A stretch of 13,420 nucleotides of DNA from Ramlibacter sp. (lineage in GTDB: Bacteria; Pseudomonadota; Gammaproteobacteria; Burkholderiales; Burkholderiaceae_C): contig JANXVP010000229.1 in assembly GCA_025351615.1 (NCBI GenBank), positions 1 through 13,420 on the forward strand. The letters are read 5' to 3'. Numbering within the stretch: the first letter of the stretch is position 1; each line of letters opens with the position of its first letter. The notes under the pieces were generated by a model. That model saw nothing but the letters and a program-made list of their open reading frames with translations, was not told the origin of the DNA and searched no databases. The position numbers and the translations under genes were made by a program. Positions 1-7,400 of this stretch are shown here, piece by piece.

Positions 1-207
1 CCGCCCCAAACTGGTGTCCGCTGCAACTGATCCTGGAAAAGTGACGAACGCAAGTGACTCGCATTCTCCGAGCCGGCGCCAAATTAGGCCGTCTTGCCTA
101 ATCATGGGCGGCCATGCTGAGTTTCATGCGTTCGCAAACCACGCCAGGACGATCGATCTCGCATGATTCGCCAAAAAGGGCTTGAACTACGACCCGGCGT
201 CGCCTAA
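1..207. other. Non-coding stretch, no gene recognised
   Basis: No reading frame here looks like a gene. The only distinct structure is a short perfect hairpin, ATTAGGC at 83-89 pairing with GCCTAAT at 96-102 around a 6-base loop. It has no T-run, so it is not a typical terminator. A weak promoter-like pair (TTGAAC 182-187, 17-base spacer, TAAGCT 205-210) lies at the right edge, just before the structured region. Its -10 box matches the consensus at only 3 of 6 positions. The first 44 bases could be the last codons of an upstream gene ending in TGA at 42-44, but they are too short to judge. Confidence 0.5.
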
Positions 208-410
208 GCTGAAATGGCCTGAGCGATCAGGTATTCAGCCGGTAGGGCCACTTCGGTGGTAGCCCCGGCCCCTCCTGGAAGCAATCTTTTGCTTCCAACG
301 CAGCCAGGGACTATCTCTCCTTGACTGCGGAAACAGACGGCACGGACTTCACGTCAGCCGTCAAGCCCGGCGGGCAGGCTTCAGGCCAACCGTCCGGGCT
401 TTCTCTTTTT
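208..410 (+). ncRNA. Candidate structured RNA ending in an intrinsic terminator (small RNA or mRNA leader)
   Basis: Five consecutive hairpins can be drawn on the plus strand. The first is GCTGAA 208-213 with TTCAGC 234-239, enclosing CCTGA/TCAGG closed by a GCGA (GNRA-type) tetraloop at 223-226. The second spans 239-268 and has CCAC/GTGG closed by a UUCG tetraloop at 252-255. The third is a perfect 8-bp stem, GGAAGCAA 277-284 with TTGCTTCC 289-296. The fourth is GACGGC 336-341 with GCCGTC 357-362, with GAC/GTC inside. The fifth is the terminator at 363-410. Stable tetraloops and a closing terminator favour a real RNA. I do not recognise an RNA family, and no strong promoter is visible. The 5' end is uncertain. 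It could be a free small RNA or the leader of the DUF349 mRNA. Confidence 0.4.
363..410 (+). terminator. Rho-independent terminator upstream of the DUF349 gene
   Basis: AAGCCCGG at 363-370 pairs perfectly with CCGGGCTT at 394-401. The loop has a small inner stem (GGC 377-379 with GCC 385-387). A T-rich run at 400-410 follows, containing five consecutive T. This is the classic intrinsic terminator layout on the plus strand only, since the minus strand lacks a T-run after the stem. It ends the structured region 208-410. Confidence 0.7.
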
Positions 411-460
411 GGCTCGGGACGTGGCAACACAAGGTCCTTTCGCGGCGAGAATAGCGGCTT

Positions 461-484
461 GGCCGTGCGCGGCCCTTTCTTTTT
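461..484 (+). terminator. Second terminator-like hairpin, 25 bases before the DUF349 start
   Basis: GGCCG 461-465 pairs with CGGCC 470-474 across a TGCG loop, followed by CTTTCTTTTT at 475-484. The stem is only 5 bp but all G-C. It sits 50 bases after the first T-run and 25 bases before the chosen GTG start at 510. It may be a backup terminator or, if DUF349 transcription passes through it, an attenuator. Confidence 0.5.
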
Positions 485-509
485 CCCCAACGCTTTTCGA
501 CCCATTCCC

Positions 510-3335
510 GTGACCCAAGCTTCCCCTACCAAGACCCACGACACCCAGGCGCTCGACACGCTGACCGGCGGAGCCTTCACTGCGCCGACATCGGGAGAAC
601 GCGCCGCGCGCGTGCGCGATTGGCTCGCCGCCAATCCCAGTGCGGAGCAGATGCAGGAAGTGTTTCGGGAGCTCAGCGGCCGGGACAAGGGCGCCGCGCG
701 GCTGCTGCGCGAGCGGCTCGACGACATCAAGCGCAGCAAGGGCCAAGAAGTGATCGCGGCCGAATGGGCTGAAAAGGCGCGGGCGCTGATGACGCCACCC
801 AAGATCAACATCGCCGACGCACTCGCCTGGCAGCGCGACGCCGCCAAGGCCGGCGCTCCCCTGAGCAGGGAGCCGCTGGCGTCACTGAAGGCTGCGCTCG
901 CCGACCGCATCAAGGGCATCGAAGACCTGCAGCATCGGGTCCAGGTCCAGCGGGAGGCGGCGGTGCTACTGGCCCAGCGCATCGAGGTTCTTTCCACCAA
1001 ATCCTGGCGCGACGCCCAGGCTTCTGCAGCCGCGCTGCAAAACGACGTGCCCGCTTGGCAATCGCAAGCGCAGGGGCTGCAGGCCGACGCAAACTGGGCC
1101 AGCGTCGACGTCAGGTTCCCGCCCTTGCTCGAAGCGTCGCGCTCGCAGTTGCAGGCAGTATGGGAGGCATTCCGCAGTGCCGTGGGTCAGGCCGAGGCCG
1201 CTGCTGCCGATCCGGCAGCGCCTTTGCCGCCGGTTCCGGTCTGGGCCGACGAACTGCGGCAGAGCCGCGGCCTGCCCGCCGAGGCAGCGCCCAGACCCGC
1301 TGCCAGACCCAAGGTGGATCCCGAACTTCGGGCCAGGGCCGCAGCGACGATCAGTGAATCGCTGGCGCGCCTGGAGCAGGAAATCGCGCTGGGCCACGGA
1401 AAAGCTAGCGCTGGCGCCGCGAGCGCGTTGCGCAATGCGCTCAAGGAGCATGGCAGGCTGGTGGACGACAAGCTGGAGAACCAGGCCCACGCCGCTCTCG
1501 CCGCCGCCGGTGAAATGGAAGGTTGGCAGCGTTGGCGTGCCGACCAGCTGCGCCAGGAGCTGGTCGCCAAGGCGGAAGCCCTGTTCGAGCATCCCGCCCC
1601 GGCCACAGCTTCGGTTCCGGCCCCGACACCGGTCGACGGCCAGGAGGCCGAGCCGCTGCCGAAGCCGCAGGATCCAGACACCCCGGCGCGCAGGCCTCGC
1701 TATGGCGGCCGCAAGATGCAGGAACAGCTGCGCGCCCTGCGCGATCAGTGGAAGCAGACCGACCAGGGCGGTCCGCCCAATCACGCGTTGTGGAAGCGCT
1801 TCGACGAAGCCTGCAACGAAGCCCATAAAGTCGTCGATCAGTGGCTGGACAAGGTCAAGGCCGAAGCGGCCGAACATCGCAACCAGCGGCTGGCGCTGAT
1901 TGAAGAGATCAAGGCCTGGGGCGTGGCCAATCCGAGCGCCCGGGACGAGGACTGGAAGGGATTCAACCGGATCCTGCACCAGTTTTCCGACCGCTGGCGC
2001 GACGCCGGCCATCTGAGCGAAAAGGCGTTCGCTGAATTGCAGCCTTTGTGGAAGGACGCCATCCACGCGGCCGCCGCGCCGCTGGAGGCCCTCCAGAAGC
2101 AAAGCCTGGAGCGCCGGCACGCAATGATCGATGAAGCACGCGAGCTCGGGGCCCAGCCCCAGCTTCGCATCGACGCGGTGAAGGCGTTGCAGCAGCGCTG
2201 GCAGGCCGAGGCGCAAACCGTGCCGCTGGACCGCAAGCATGAACAAAAGCTGTGGGACGCTTTCCGCAAGCCGATCGACGAGGCGTTCAACCGCAAGAGT
2301 GAAGAGCGCGAAAAAGCCGCGACGCAACTGAGCGAACATGACCGCACGGTGCTGGAAGCGTCCAAGGCGCTGGAAGCGGCCAACGCCACAGGCGAGGCCC
2401 AGAAGATTCGCTCGGCAGTGGCCGCATTGGAAGCCGCGTTGCGTGGGCAGGCCAAGGCCGCCGAAGCCGTCGCAAAGGCTGACGAGGCCGCCAAAACGCA
2501 GGCCAAAGAGGCCGGGATGGACGGCGAAACGCCGACTGCCGGGACACCGCCGCCTGCAGAAGGCTCGCAACCTGTGGCGGGTGAAGCATCACCTGATCCG
2601 GCCACCGGCTCCGGGGCGGAAGGCGAAGCCGCCGCCGCACCGGCGCCAGTTGCCGCTCCCAAGCCTGCGCCCAAGCGGGTTGTCGCCATGCGAGGTGACG
2701 ACCGCCCCGGCATGAAGAAGGCCGAACCCATGGTTGCGGGCCGCGGTGGCAAATTCGGCGATCGCAAAGGCGCGCCCGGTGGTCCCGGCGGCGGACGCTT
2801 CGGCGAGCGCCGCGATGACAGAACGGGACGCGACGACGGCCGCTTTGGCGACCGGCCGGCGTTCGAGGACCGGGGTCCTCGCCTGGGCGACGTGGCCTTC
2901 CGCGCGCAACGCGAGGCGCTGGAACATGCGCAGAGCGCCTTGAAGAAGCTGGCGGCGCAGGCGCATGGCGAGGCGTTGACCCAGCTGATCACCGCATGGG
3001 AGCAGCGCTCCGGCGAGCTGGTGCCCAGCCTGCAGGAGCTGGGCAAGGCGGTGTCCGCGCCGGTGCGCAGCAGCTGGGTGCAGTCGGTGAGCGCCGCTCC
3101 GTCGGGCGATGCCGCCGAAGCGCTGCTGCGTCTTGAAATTGCAGCCGAGGCGCCGACTCCCGCCGAGCACCTCAGTGCCCGCCGCTTGCTGCAATTGCAG
3201 TTGCTCACCCGCCGCAACGATGCGGCACCGACGCAGACCTGGGGGCAGGACGCCGCCAGAGTGCTGGCCACAGCCCACGAGGCGTCAGTGGCGCGGCGCC
3301 TGCAGACCGTGCTCAAGTCCATGTTCCGGAGTTGA
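510..3335 (+). CDS. DUF349 domain protein with Arg/Gly-rich linker
   Basis: Predicted 941-residue, probably cytoplasmic, mostly alpha-helical protein of unknown function. A conserved N-terminal stretch (around residues 52-66, FRELSGRDKGAARLL) is followed by Ala/Gln/Arg-rich helices. Three repeats of the DUF349 type lie at about 409-440, 492-521 and 560-596, each with a Trp-containing helix (LRDQW, FSDRW, LQQRW) followed by LWK or LWD. A Pro/Ala-rich linker (about 659-729) leads into a Gly/Arg/Asp-rich stretch (about 744-783, GGRFGERR, GRFGDR), and a helical C-terminal part runs from 792. The GTG at 510 was chosen because recalled Comamonadaceae homologues begin with MTQ. The frame stays open upstream to a TTG at 321, but that would put two terminators inside the gene. 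No clear ribosome-binding site is seen. The gene stands alone and converges with mtfA. The family is firm, the start is moderate, the function unknown. Confidence 0.85.
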   Translation: MTQASPTKTHDTQALDTLTGGAFTAPTSGERAARVRDWLAANPSAEQMQEVFRELSGRDKGAARLLRERLDDIKRSKGQEVIAAEWAEKARALMTPPKINIADALAWQRDAAKAGAPLSREPLASLKAALADRIKGIEDLQHRVQVQREAAVLLAQRIEVLSTKSWRDAQASAAALQNDVPAWQSQAQGLQADANWASVDVRFPPLLEASRSQLQAVWEAFRSAVGQAEAAAADPAAPLPPVPVWADELRQSRGLPAEAAPRPAARPKVDPELRARAAATISESLARLEQEIALGHGKASAGAASALRNALKEHGRLVDDKLENQAHAALAAAGEMEGWQRWRADQLRQELVAKAEALFEHPAPATASVPAPTPVDGQEAEPLPKPQDPDTPARRPRYGGRKMQEQLRALRDQWKQTDQGGPPNHALWKRFDEACNEAHKVVDQWLDKVKAEAAEHRNQRLALIEEIKAWGVANPSARDEDWKGFNRILHQFSDRWRDAGHLSEKAFAELQPLWKDAIHAAAAPLEALQKQSLERRHAMIDEARELGAQPQLRIDAVKALQQRWQAEAQTVPLDRKHEQKLWDAFRKPIDEAFNRKSEEREKAATQLSEHDRTVLEASKALEAANATGEAQKIRSAVAALEAALRGQAKAAEAVAKADEAAKTQAKEAGMDGETPTAGTPPPAEGSQPVAGEASPDPATGSGAEGEAAAAPAPVAAPKPAPKRVVAMRGDDRPGMKKAEPMVAGRGGKFGDRKGAPGGPGGGRFGERRDDRTGRDDGRFGDRPAFEDRGPRLGDVAFRAQREALEHAQSALKKLAAQAHGEALTQLITAWEQRSGELVPSLQELGKAVSAPVRSSWVQSVSAAPSGDAAEALLRLEIAAEAPTPAEHLSARRLLQLQLLTRRNDAAPTQTWGQDAARVLATAHEASVARRLQTVLKSMFRS

Positions 3336-3357
3336 CGGACGCCCGGGTCGGGGTCCG
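3336..3357. terminator. GC-rich hairpin between convergent genes, possible bidirectional terminator
   Basis: Directly after the DUF349 stop codon, CGGAC 3336-3340 and CCCG 3342-3345 pair with CGGG 3349-3352 and GTCCG 3353-3357. This makes nine base pairs with one bulged base and a GGT loop. No T-run follows on either strand, so it is not a canonical intrinsic terminator. Its place in the 61-base gap between two convergent genes suggests it stops or protects both transcripts. Confidence 0.35.
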
Positions 3358-3396
3358 CCTGATACCGACTGATGCCCGACTGCTAAGTCCGGCGTT

Positions 3397-4161
3397 TCAG
3401 GCGCGGGGCTGAACGCGGAAGAATGGATCGAACAGGGCGACCAGGGCGGGGAAGTCCTGGTCGAAGCGATCGCGGTTCACGAAATAAGCCTCGCAGGCGA
3501 CGGCGAAGAATTCGTCGATCGCCGTCGCGCCATAGGCGTCCAGCCACTGGGCTTCGCCGCCGAAGCGTTCCGCGACGATGACTTTTTCCCGGAACGCCTG
3601 GTACTCGGCGCCGAGCGTGGCCAGCCAAGTCCTGCGCGCGGCCCGCGAGGGCAGGGGTGGGCACCCATCGGGCTGGCCGTCGCGCATGTCGATCTTGTGC
3701 GCGAACTCGTGGATCACGACGTTGTAGCCTTGCTGCGCCGTCGCGCCGCTATCGGCGACATCGCGCCAGCTGAGCATGACCGGTCCGCGCTCCATCGTCT
3801 CGCCGGCCAGCACTTCGTCCCATTGATGCACCACGCCGGTTTCGTCGGTCGTGGTCCGGCGCGCCCGCACCTGTTCACTGTGCACCACGATGCCGACGAA
3901 ATCGTCATACCACTTCAGGCCGAGATTGAGCACCGGCAACACCGCCTGCGCCGCAATCGACAGCGCGACTTCATCGGTGATGACGAAGCCCTGCGCGCCG
4001 TGGAATTCCTTGCCAGCCAAAAATTGCGCTGCAAGCTGGCGCAAGCGCGCCCGTTCGCCCTCGGGTCGGGCAGCGAGAAACGGGTAGCGGGTGAGCACCG
4101 CGGCCCAGAGCGGATCGGGAATCGGGCGTCCGGATGCACCCCGGCGCAGCCAGCCGAACAT
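3397..4161 (-). CDS. mtfA: MtfA-type zinc metallopeptidase (M90)
   Basis: Predicted 254-residue soluble protein, near the usual size for MtfA (about 265 in E. coli). The zinc-peptidase motif HEFAH lies at 151-155, with H151 and H155 as likely zinc ligands and E152 as catalytic base. A conserved DEFFAVACEAYF segment follows at about 216-227, in which E217 is the expected third ligand. In E. coli, MtfA binds the glucose repressor Mlc and has peptidase activity. Whether that role holds here is unknown, because no Mlc or PTS gene is in view. The ATG at 4161 shares one base with the lpxH stop (TGATG) and has no clear Shine-Dalgarno of its own, which points to translational coupling. It is the last gene of the minus-strand cluster. 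Confidence 0.92.
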   Translation of the reverse strand: MFGWLRRGASGRPIPDPLWAAVLTRYPFLAARPEGERARLRQLAAQFLAGKEFHGAQGFVITDEVALSIAAQAVLPVLNLGLKWYDDFVGIVVHSEQVRARRTTTDETGVVHQWDEVLAGETMERGPVMLSWRDVADSGATAQQGYNVVIHEFAHKIDMRDGQPDGCPPLPSRAARRTWLATLGAEYQAFREKVIVAERFGGEAQWLDAYGATAIDEFFAVACEAYFVNRDRFDQDFPALVALFDPFFRVQPRA

Positions 4162-4940
4162 CAGGCCAGCGCAATGCGCGCGGGTCCAGCATCGCCGATG
4201 CGAAGCACCTGCACGCGAGGGGCGGCCGCTGCCGCGTCCCAGTCGCTCAGAACTACGCGGTGCAGGCCGGGCGCAAGTTCATGGTCGGCCGGTCGGTGGG
4301 TGTGGCCGTGGATTATCCGCGTCGCGGCGGCGGCCTTCAGCCATGCTGTGGCGGCTGTGGCATCGACATCGACATCGACGTCGGAGGTGCCTGACCGCTT
4401 GCGCGCTTCGCTTTCATCGCGCAAGCCTTGTGCGATCGCCTTGCGCTGGGCCAGCGGCCGGGCCAGGAAATCGCGCTGCCAATCCGCCGAACGGACCTTT
4501 GCCCGAAAAGCCTGGTAATCGCCGTCCGCGAGACAGAGCGCGTCCCCGTGCGTGAGCAGCCAGCGCTGCCCGAGCAAGGTAAATACTGTGGGGTCGTCGA
4601 GCAGGGTCGCGCCGGTGGAGCGCATCAGTGCCGGCCCGATCAGGAAGTCCCGGTTTCCGTGCATCAGAAACACCGGCATGCGGGCGGCCCCGGCTGTCAA
4701 CACCGCGGCGCAGTCCGCCTCAAAGCCTGGTTCAAGCGCCGAGTCGTCGCCGATCCAGGCCTCGAACAGATCGCCCAGGATGAAGACAGCGTGAGCCGGC
4801 GTGGTCCCCATGTACCCACGCCACGCGTCGAAGGTGGCCGGGTCCGACGGCTGCAGGTGCAGGTCGGAAATGAAATCGGCCGTGCGCCAATGGGCCGGAG
4901 CCTGCAACTCCCGGAACGGCGGCACGGCCGGTGTGTTCAC
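4161..4940 (-). CDS. lpxH: UDP-2,3-diacylglucosamine diphosphatase LpxH
   Basis: Predicted 259-residue metallophosphoesterase. LpxH removes UMP from UDP-2,3-diacylglucosamine to give lipid X, the fourth step of lipid A synthesis on the cytoplasmic face of the inner membrane. The full metal-site series is visible: SDLH (D26, H28), GD at 56-57, GNRD at 95-98, THGD around H131 and HGHTH at 211-215. A short Asp/Val repeat (DVDVDVD, 187-193) lies in the lid region and is encoded by a hexamer repeat. The start is GTG at 4940, 10 bases after the ppiB stop, with no good Shine-Dalgarno, so expression probably depends on read-through from ppiB. The mtfA start overlaps its stop. Family identity is secure. 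Confidence 0.95.
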   Translation of the reverse strand: MNTPAVPPFRELQAPAHWRTADFISDLHLQPSDPATFDAWRGYMGTTPAHAVFILGDLFEAWIGDDSALEPGFEADCAAVLTAGAARMPVFLMHGNRDFLIGPALMRSTGATLLDDPTVFTLLGQRWLLTHGDALCLADGDYQAFRAKVRSADWQRDFLARPLAQRKAIAQGLRDESEARKRSGTSDVDVDVDATAATAWLKAAAATRIIHGHTHRPADHELAPGLHRVVLSDWDAAAAAPRVQVLRIGDAGPARIALA

Positions 4941-4950
4941 CGCGACGCCG

Positions 4951-5457
4951 TCAGACGACGACGGCCTTGTCGATGATCACGTCCTCGTTCGGCACGTCGT
5001 CGTGGAAGCCATTGCGGCCGGTTTTCACCGCCTTGATGCGATCCACCACGTCCTTGCCGGACACCACCTTGCCGAAGACCGCGTAACCCCAGCCCTGCGC
5101 GCTCGGCGCCGTGTGGTTCAGGAAAGCGTTGTCGGCCGCGTTGATGAAGAACTGGGCCGAAGCCGAATGCGGCGCCTGTGTGCGTGCCATCGCGACGGTG
5201 TAGTTGTCGTTTTTCAGGCCGTTGTTGGCTTCGTTGTCGATCGGCGCGTCGGCGCGCTTTTCCTTCATGCCGGGCTCGAAACCGCCGCCCTGGACCATGA
5301 AGCCAGGAATCACGCGGTGAAACACCGTGTTGTTGTAGTGACCCTTCCCGACGTAGTTCAGGAAGTTCTCGACCGTCTTGGGCGCCTTGTCCTGGTCCAG
5401 TTCGAGGGTGATCACGCCGTAGCTGGCGATGTGCAGTTCGACTTTGGGATTACTCAC
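4951..5457 (-). CDS. ppiB: Cytoplasmic peptidyl-prolyl cis-trans isomerase (cyclophilin) PpiB
   Basis: Predicted 168-residue single-domain cyclophilin without a signal peptide, the usual length for bacterial PpiB. It catalyses cis-trans isomerisation of proline peptide bonds in the cytoplasm. Active-site landmarks are FHRV at 46-49 (R48 catalytic), FMVQGGG with Q56, and QFFIN at 102-106. The start is GTG at 5457, preceded by AGAGAG (5465-5470 on the minus strand) with a 7-base gap, and the N-terminus MSNPKVEL fits recalled relatives. It lies 19 bases after ppiA and 10 before lpxH, so it is almost certainly co-transcribed. It is clearly related to its upstream neighbour, the exported cyclophilin. 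Confidence 0.94.
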   Translation of the reverse strand: MSNPKVELHIASYGVITLELDQDKAPKTVENFLNYVGKGHYNNTVFHRVIPGFMVQGGGFEPGMKEKRADAPIDNEANNGLKNDNYTVAMARTQAPHSASAQFFINAADNAFLNHTAPSAQGWGYAVFGKVVSGKDVVDRIKAVKTGRNGFHDDVPNEDVIIDKAVVV

Positions 5458-5476
5458 GGAAAAACTCTCTTTCTGC

Positions 5477-6061
5477 CTATTTGACCAGCGTTGCCGAGGT
5501 GATGACGATCGGCGTGACCGGCACGTCGCGATACCCGCCCTTGGTGCCGGTGGGCAAGCCCTTCATCTTGTTGATGACATCCATTCCGGACACGACCTTG
5601 CCGAACACCGCATAGCCATGGCCGTCGGGACTGGGCGCGTCGAGCATGGTGTTGTCGCGCACGTTGATGAAGAACTGCGCCGTCGCCGATCCGGGATCGG
5701 CCGTCCGGGCCATGGCAATCGTGCCGACTTCGTTCTTCAAGCCGTTGCCGGCCTCCAGCGGAATCGGCGCTCGGGTCGCCTTTTGCTGCATGTCGGAGGC
5801 GAAGCCACCGCCCTGGACCATGAAGTTGTCGATCACGCGGTGAAAGATCGTGCCGTCGTAATGCTTGTCCTTCACATATTGCAGGAAGTTTTCCACCGTC
5901 CGGGGCGCCTTGTCGGGGTTCACCTCGACCACGAAGTCGCCGGCGGTGGTCGCGAACTTGACGCGCGGTGCGTCTGCTGCCAGCGCGCTGCCCCCGGCCA
6001 GGGCGCATGCCAGCAAGGCGCAGGCAGCGCGGCGAGAAACGGCGCTCAGAGATTTCATCAT
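5477..6061 (-). CDS. ppiA: Exported (periplasmic) peptidyl-prolyl cis-trans isomerase, cyclophilin type
   Basis: Predicted 194 residues. The N-terminus has positive charges, a hydrophobic core and an Ala-x-Ala-like cleavage site near residue 28 (GGSALA before ADAP), so the enzyme is probably secreted to the periplasm. The cyclophilin domain fills the rest: FHRV at 73-76, FMVQGGG with Q83, QFFIN at 129-133. It probably assists folding of periplasmic and outer-membrane proteins. An AAGGAG ribosome site (6069-6074 on the minus strand) lies 7 bases before the ATG at 6061 and 10 before a second ATG at 6058. Either start overlaps the TGA of the L,D-transpeptidase gene. The name ppiA is by location and fold; relatives are sometimes called ppiB as well. 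Confidence 0.9.
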   Translation of the reverse strand: MMKSLSAVSRRAACALLACALAGGSALAADAPRVKFATTAGDFVVEVNPDKAPRTVENFLQYVKDKHYDGTIFHRVIDNFMVQGGGFASDMQQKATRAPIPLEAGNGLKNEVGTIAMARTADPGSATAQFFINVRDNTMLDAPSPDGHGYAVFGKVVSGMDVINKMKGLPTGTKGGYRDVPVTPIVITSATLVK

Positions 6062-7326
6062 CCAATCACTCCTTCAAAAAAGATTTTCCACATCGCCCCC
6101 TGGCGCATCCAATACTGGCGCTTGACGGGCCCGCCCCGGGCGCCGGCGACAACCTCGTCAAAGGTTACCACCATGGTGTCGGCGTTATCGGTCCAGCGCA
6201 GATAGGAAAGCTCCTTGAGAAAGACATCCCGGCCGTTGGCCTTGTCGATCTCCAGGCGCAGCGCGGGCATCCATTCCGCCAGGCTCTTGCCGCCGCCGGA
6301 AAAGTCCGGCGAATAGAAGCTCAGGATCCGGCCGATGTCGCCGCTGGCCTTGGCGCTGCGCCAGGCCTGAATGGTGTCGGCGAAGCGCCTGCTGTCGGGC
6401 TGGACGCTCACCGGCTGCACCCAGTGCAGGCTCTGCGCGATCACCACAGGCGTGGTGCGGATTTCCACCGTTCTGATGATGCGTTGCAGGTCGGGGTTGG
6501 CCAGCACTACGCAGCCGTCGGTTGCCTTGGGCGCCCGCGAGAACTGCGCCGGAGGCGTGCCATGCAGCCAGATCCCGCTGCCGGTCTTGCCGCGCCGCAG
6601 GTCGTATGGATTCGGATAGTTGATCGGCAGCGCGCCGGCACCATAGAAGTCGCGCAGCGATTTCGGATCGAGATTGCCGGTGACGAAGTAGACACCGAGC
6701 GGCGTGCGCAAGTCGCCCTCGATCGATTTCTCGATTCCCGATTTGCCCACCGAGATGTAGTAGTCGCCCACCAGCTTCAGTCCGGTGGGCGTGTTCTCGA
6801 ACAGGTAGAGGCGGGCCCGCGACGCATCGATCGCAATCGCGTGCTTGTTGCGCAATGACAGTTGCAGGAATTGCGCCGGGATCGCCCCGACCGGCGGCTT
6901 TTCGCGCAGCGCCCGAATCCGCAGCTGCGATTCCTCGCGCAGCTCGGCCAGCATTTGCGCGCCGGTCTGAGCTGCCGCATCGGGCACGTCGCCGACGGTG
7001 CGTACCGGGCGGGCCCGCGACGCGAGCAAGTCGCCATAGACCAGTTGCGCAAGCTGGAAATTGGGGTGGTCCCTGACCAGCGATTCGGCGCGCGCCATTG
7101 CCTCGCGCCCCCGGGCCTGGCCGATCAGCTTGTAGACCTCAATCAGCCGGGCCTCGGCCTCGCCGTCGCGCACCACCTGCCGCAGCGGTGCCCGTTGCGG
7201 CGGGGCCGGCCGGGCCGCCTTGGCGGAGGTCCCCGAGCGCTGATTGCTGGTGGACGCACCTGCGGCGCCGGCGCTGAACAGGCAGGCGGACGCGAGCGAC
7301 CAAAACACGAGCGAGGCTCGTTTCAT
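6058..7326 (-). CDS. Secreted L,D-transpeptidase (YkuD domain) with C-terminal NTF2-like domain
   Basis: Predicted 422-residue exported enzyme. YkuD enzymes form 3-3 cross-links in peptidoglycan or attach proteins to it. Residues 1-24 look like a signal peptide (MKRASLVFW start). Residues 50-110 are helical and TPR-like. The YkuD domain spans about 162-297, with LHG at 254-256 and DGC at 270-272, C272 being the likely catalytic cysteine. The usual SHGC is read here as TDGC. The C-terminus (about 315-420) resembles an NTF2/SnoaL-like fold and matches the pattern at the end of the neighbouring TPR protein. The ATG at 7326 was chosen because a signal peptide follows directly. A GTG at 7404 overlaps the upstream stop (GTGA) and would add 26 residues. 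No strong Shine-Dalgarno is seen at either. Confidence 0.88.
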   Translation of the reverse strand: MKRASLVFWSLASACLFSAGAAGASTSNQRSGTSAKAARPAPPQRAPLRQVVRDGEAEARLIEVYKLIGQARGREAMARAESLVRDHPNFQLAQLVYGDLLASRARPVRTVGDVPDAAAQTGAQMLAELREESQLRIRALREKPPVGAIPAQFLQLSLRNKHAIAIDASRARLYLFENTPTGLKLVGDYYISVGKSGIEKSIEGDLRTPLGVYFVTGNLDPKSLRDFYGAGALPINYPNPYDLRRGKTGSGIWLHGTPPAQFSRAPKATDGCVVLANPDLQRIIRTVEIRTTPVVIAQSLHWVQPVSVQPDSRRFADTIQAWRSAKASGDIGRILSFYSPDFSGGGKSLAEWMPALRLEIDKANGRDVFLKELSYLRWTDNADTMVVTFDEVVAGARGGPVKRQYWMRQGAMWKIFFEGVIG

Positions 7327-7400
7327 GCGTGAGACCCGGCGGAAAAATTCAAACTGCACAACCAGCCCCTGTCGCCACCGCGGCAGGCCAGACTTGCCTG

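Noticed and set aside
3..44. Possible 3' end of an upstream gene, 13 codons ending in TGA at 42-44
   Set aside because: Too short to recognise a family or show coding bias, so it is not called as a gene.
27..166. tmRNA-like pieces: CTGATCCTGGA at 27-37 resembles a tmRNA 5' end, and a short frame from GCAAAC at 134 to TGA at 164-166 resembles a tag
   Set aside because: There is no GGGG acceptor start, no CCACCA end or T-loop, and the would-be tag does not end in the usual Leu/Val-Ala-Ala.
321..509. N-terminal extension of the DUF349 protein from a TTG at 321
   Set aside because: It would place both terminators within the gene, the sequence is low-complexity, and recalled homologues start at the GTG equivalent. 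The open frame is expected in high-GC DNA.
966..3322. Long minus-strand frames opposite the DUF349 gene (about 534 and 494 codons)
   Set aside because: They are mirror frames of a high-GC gene, with Arg/Ser/Ala-rich translations and no recognisable domain.
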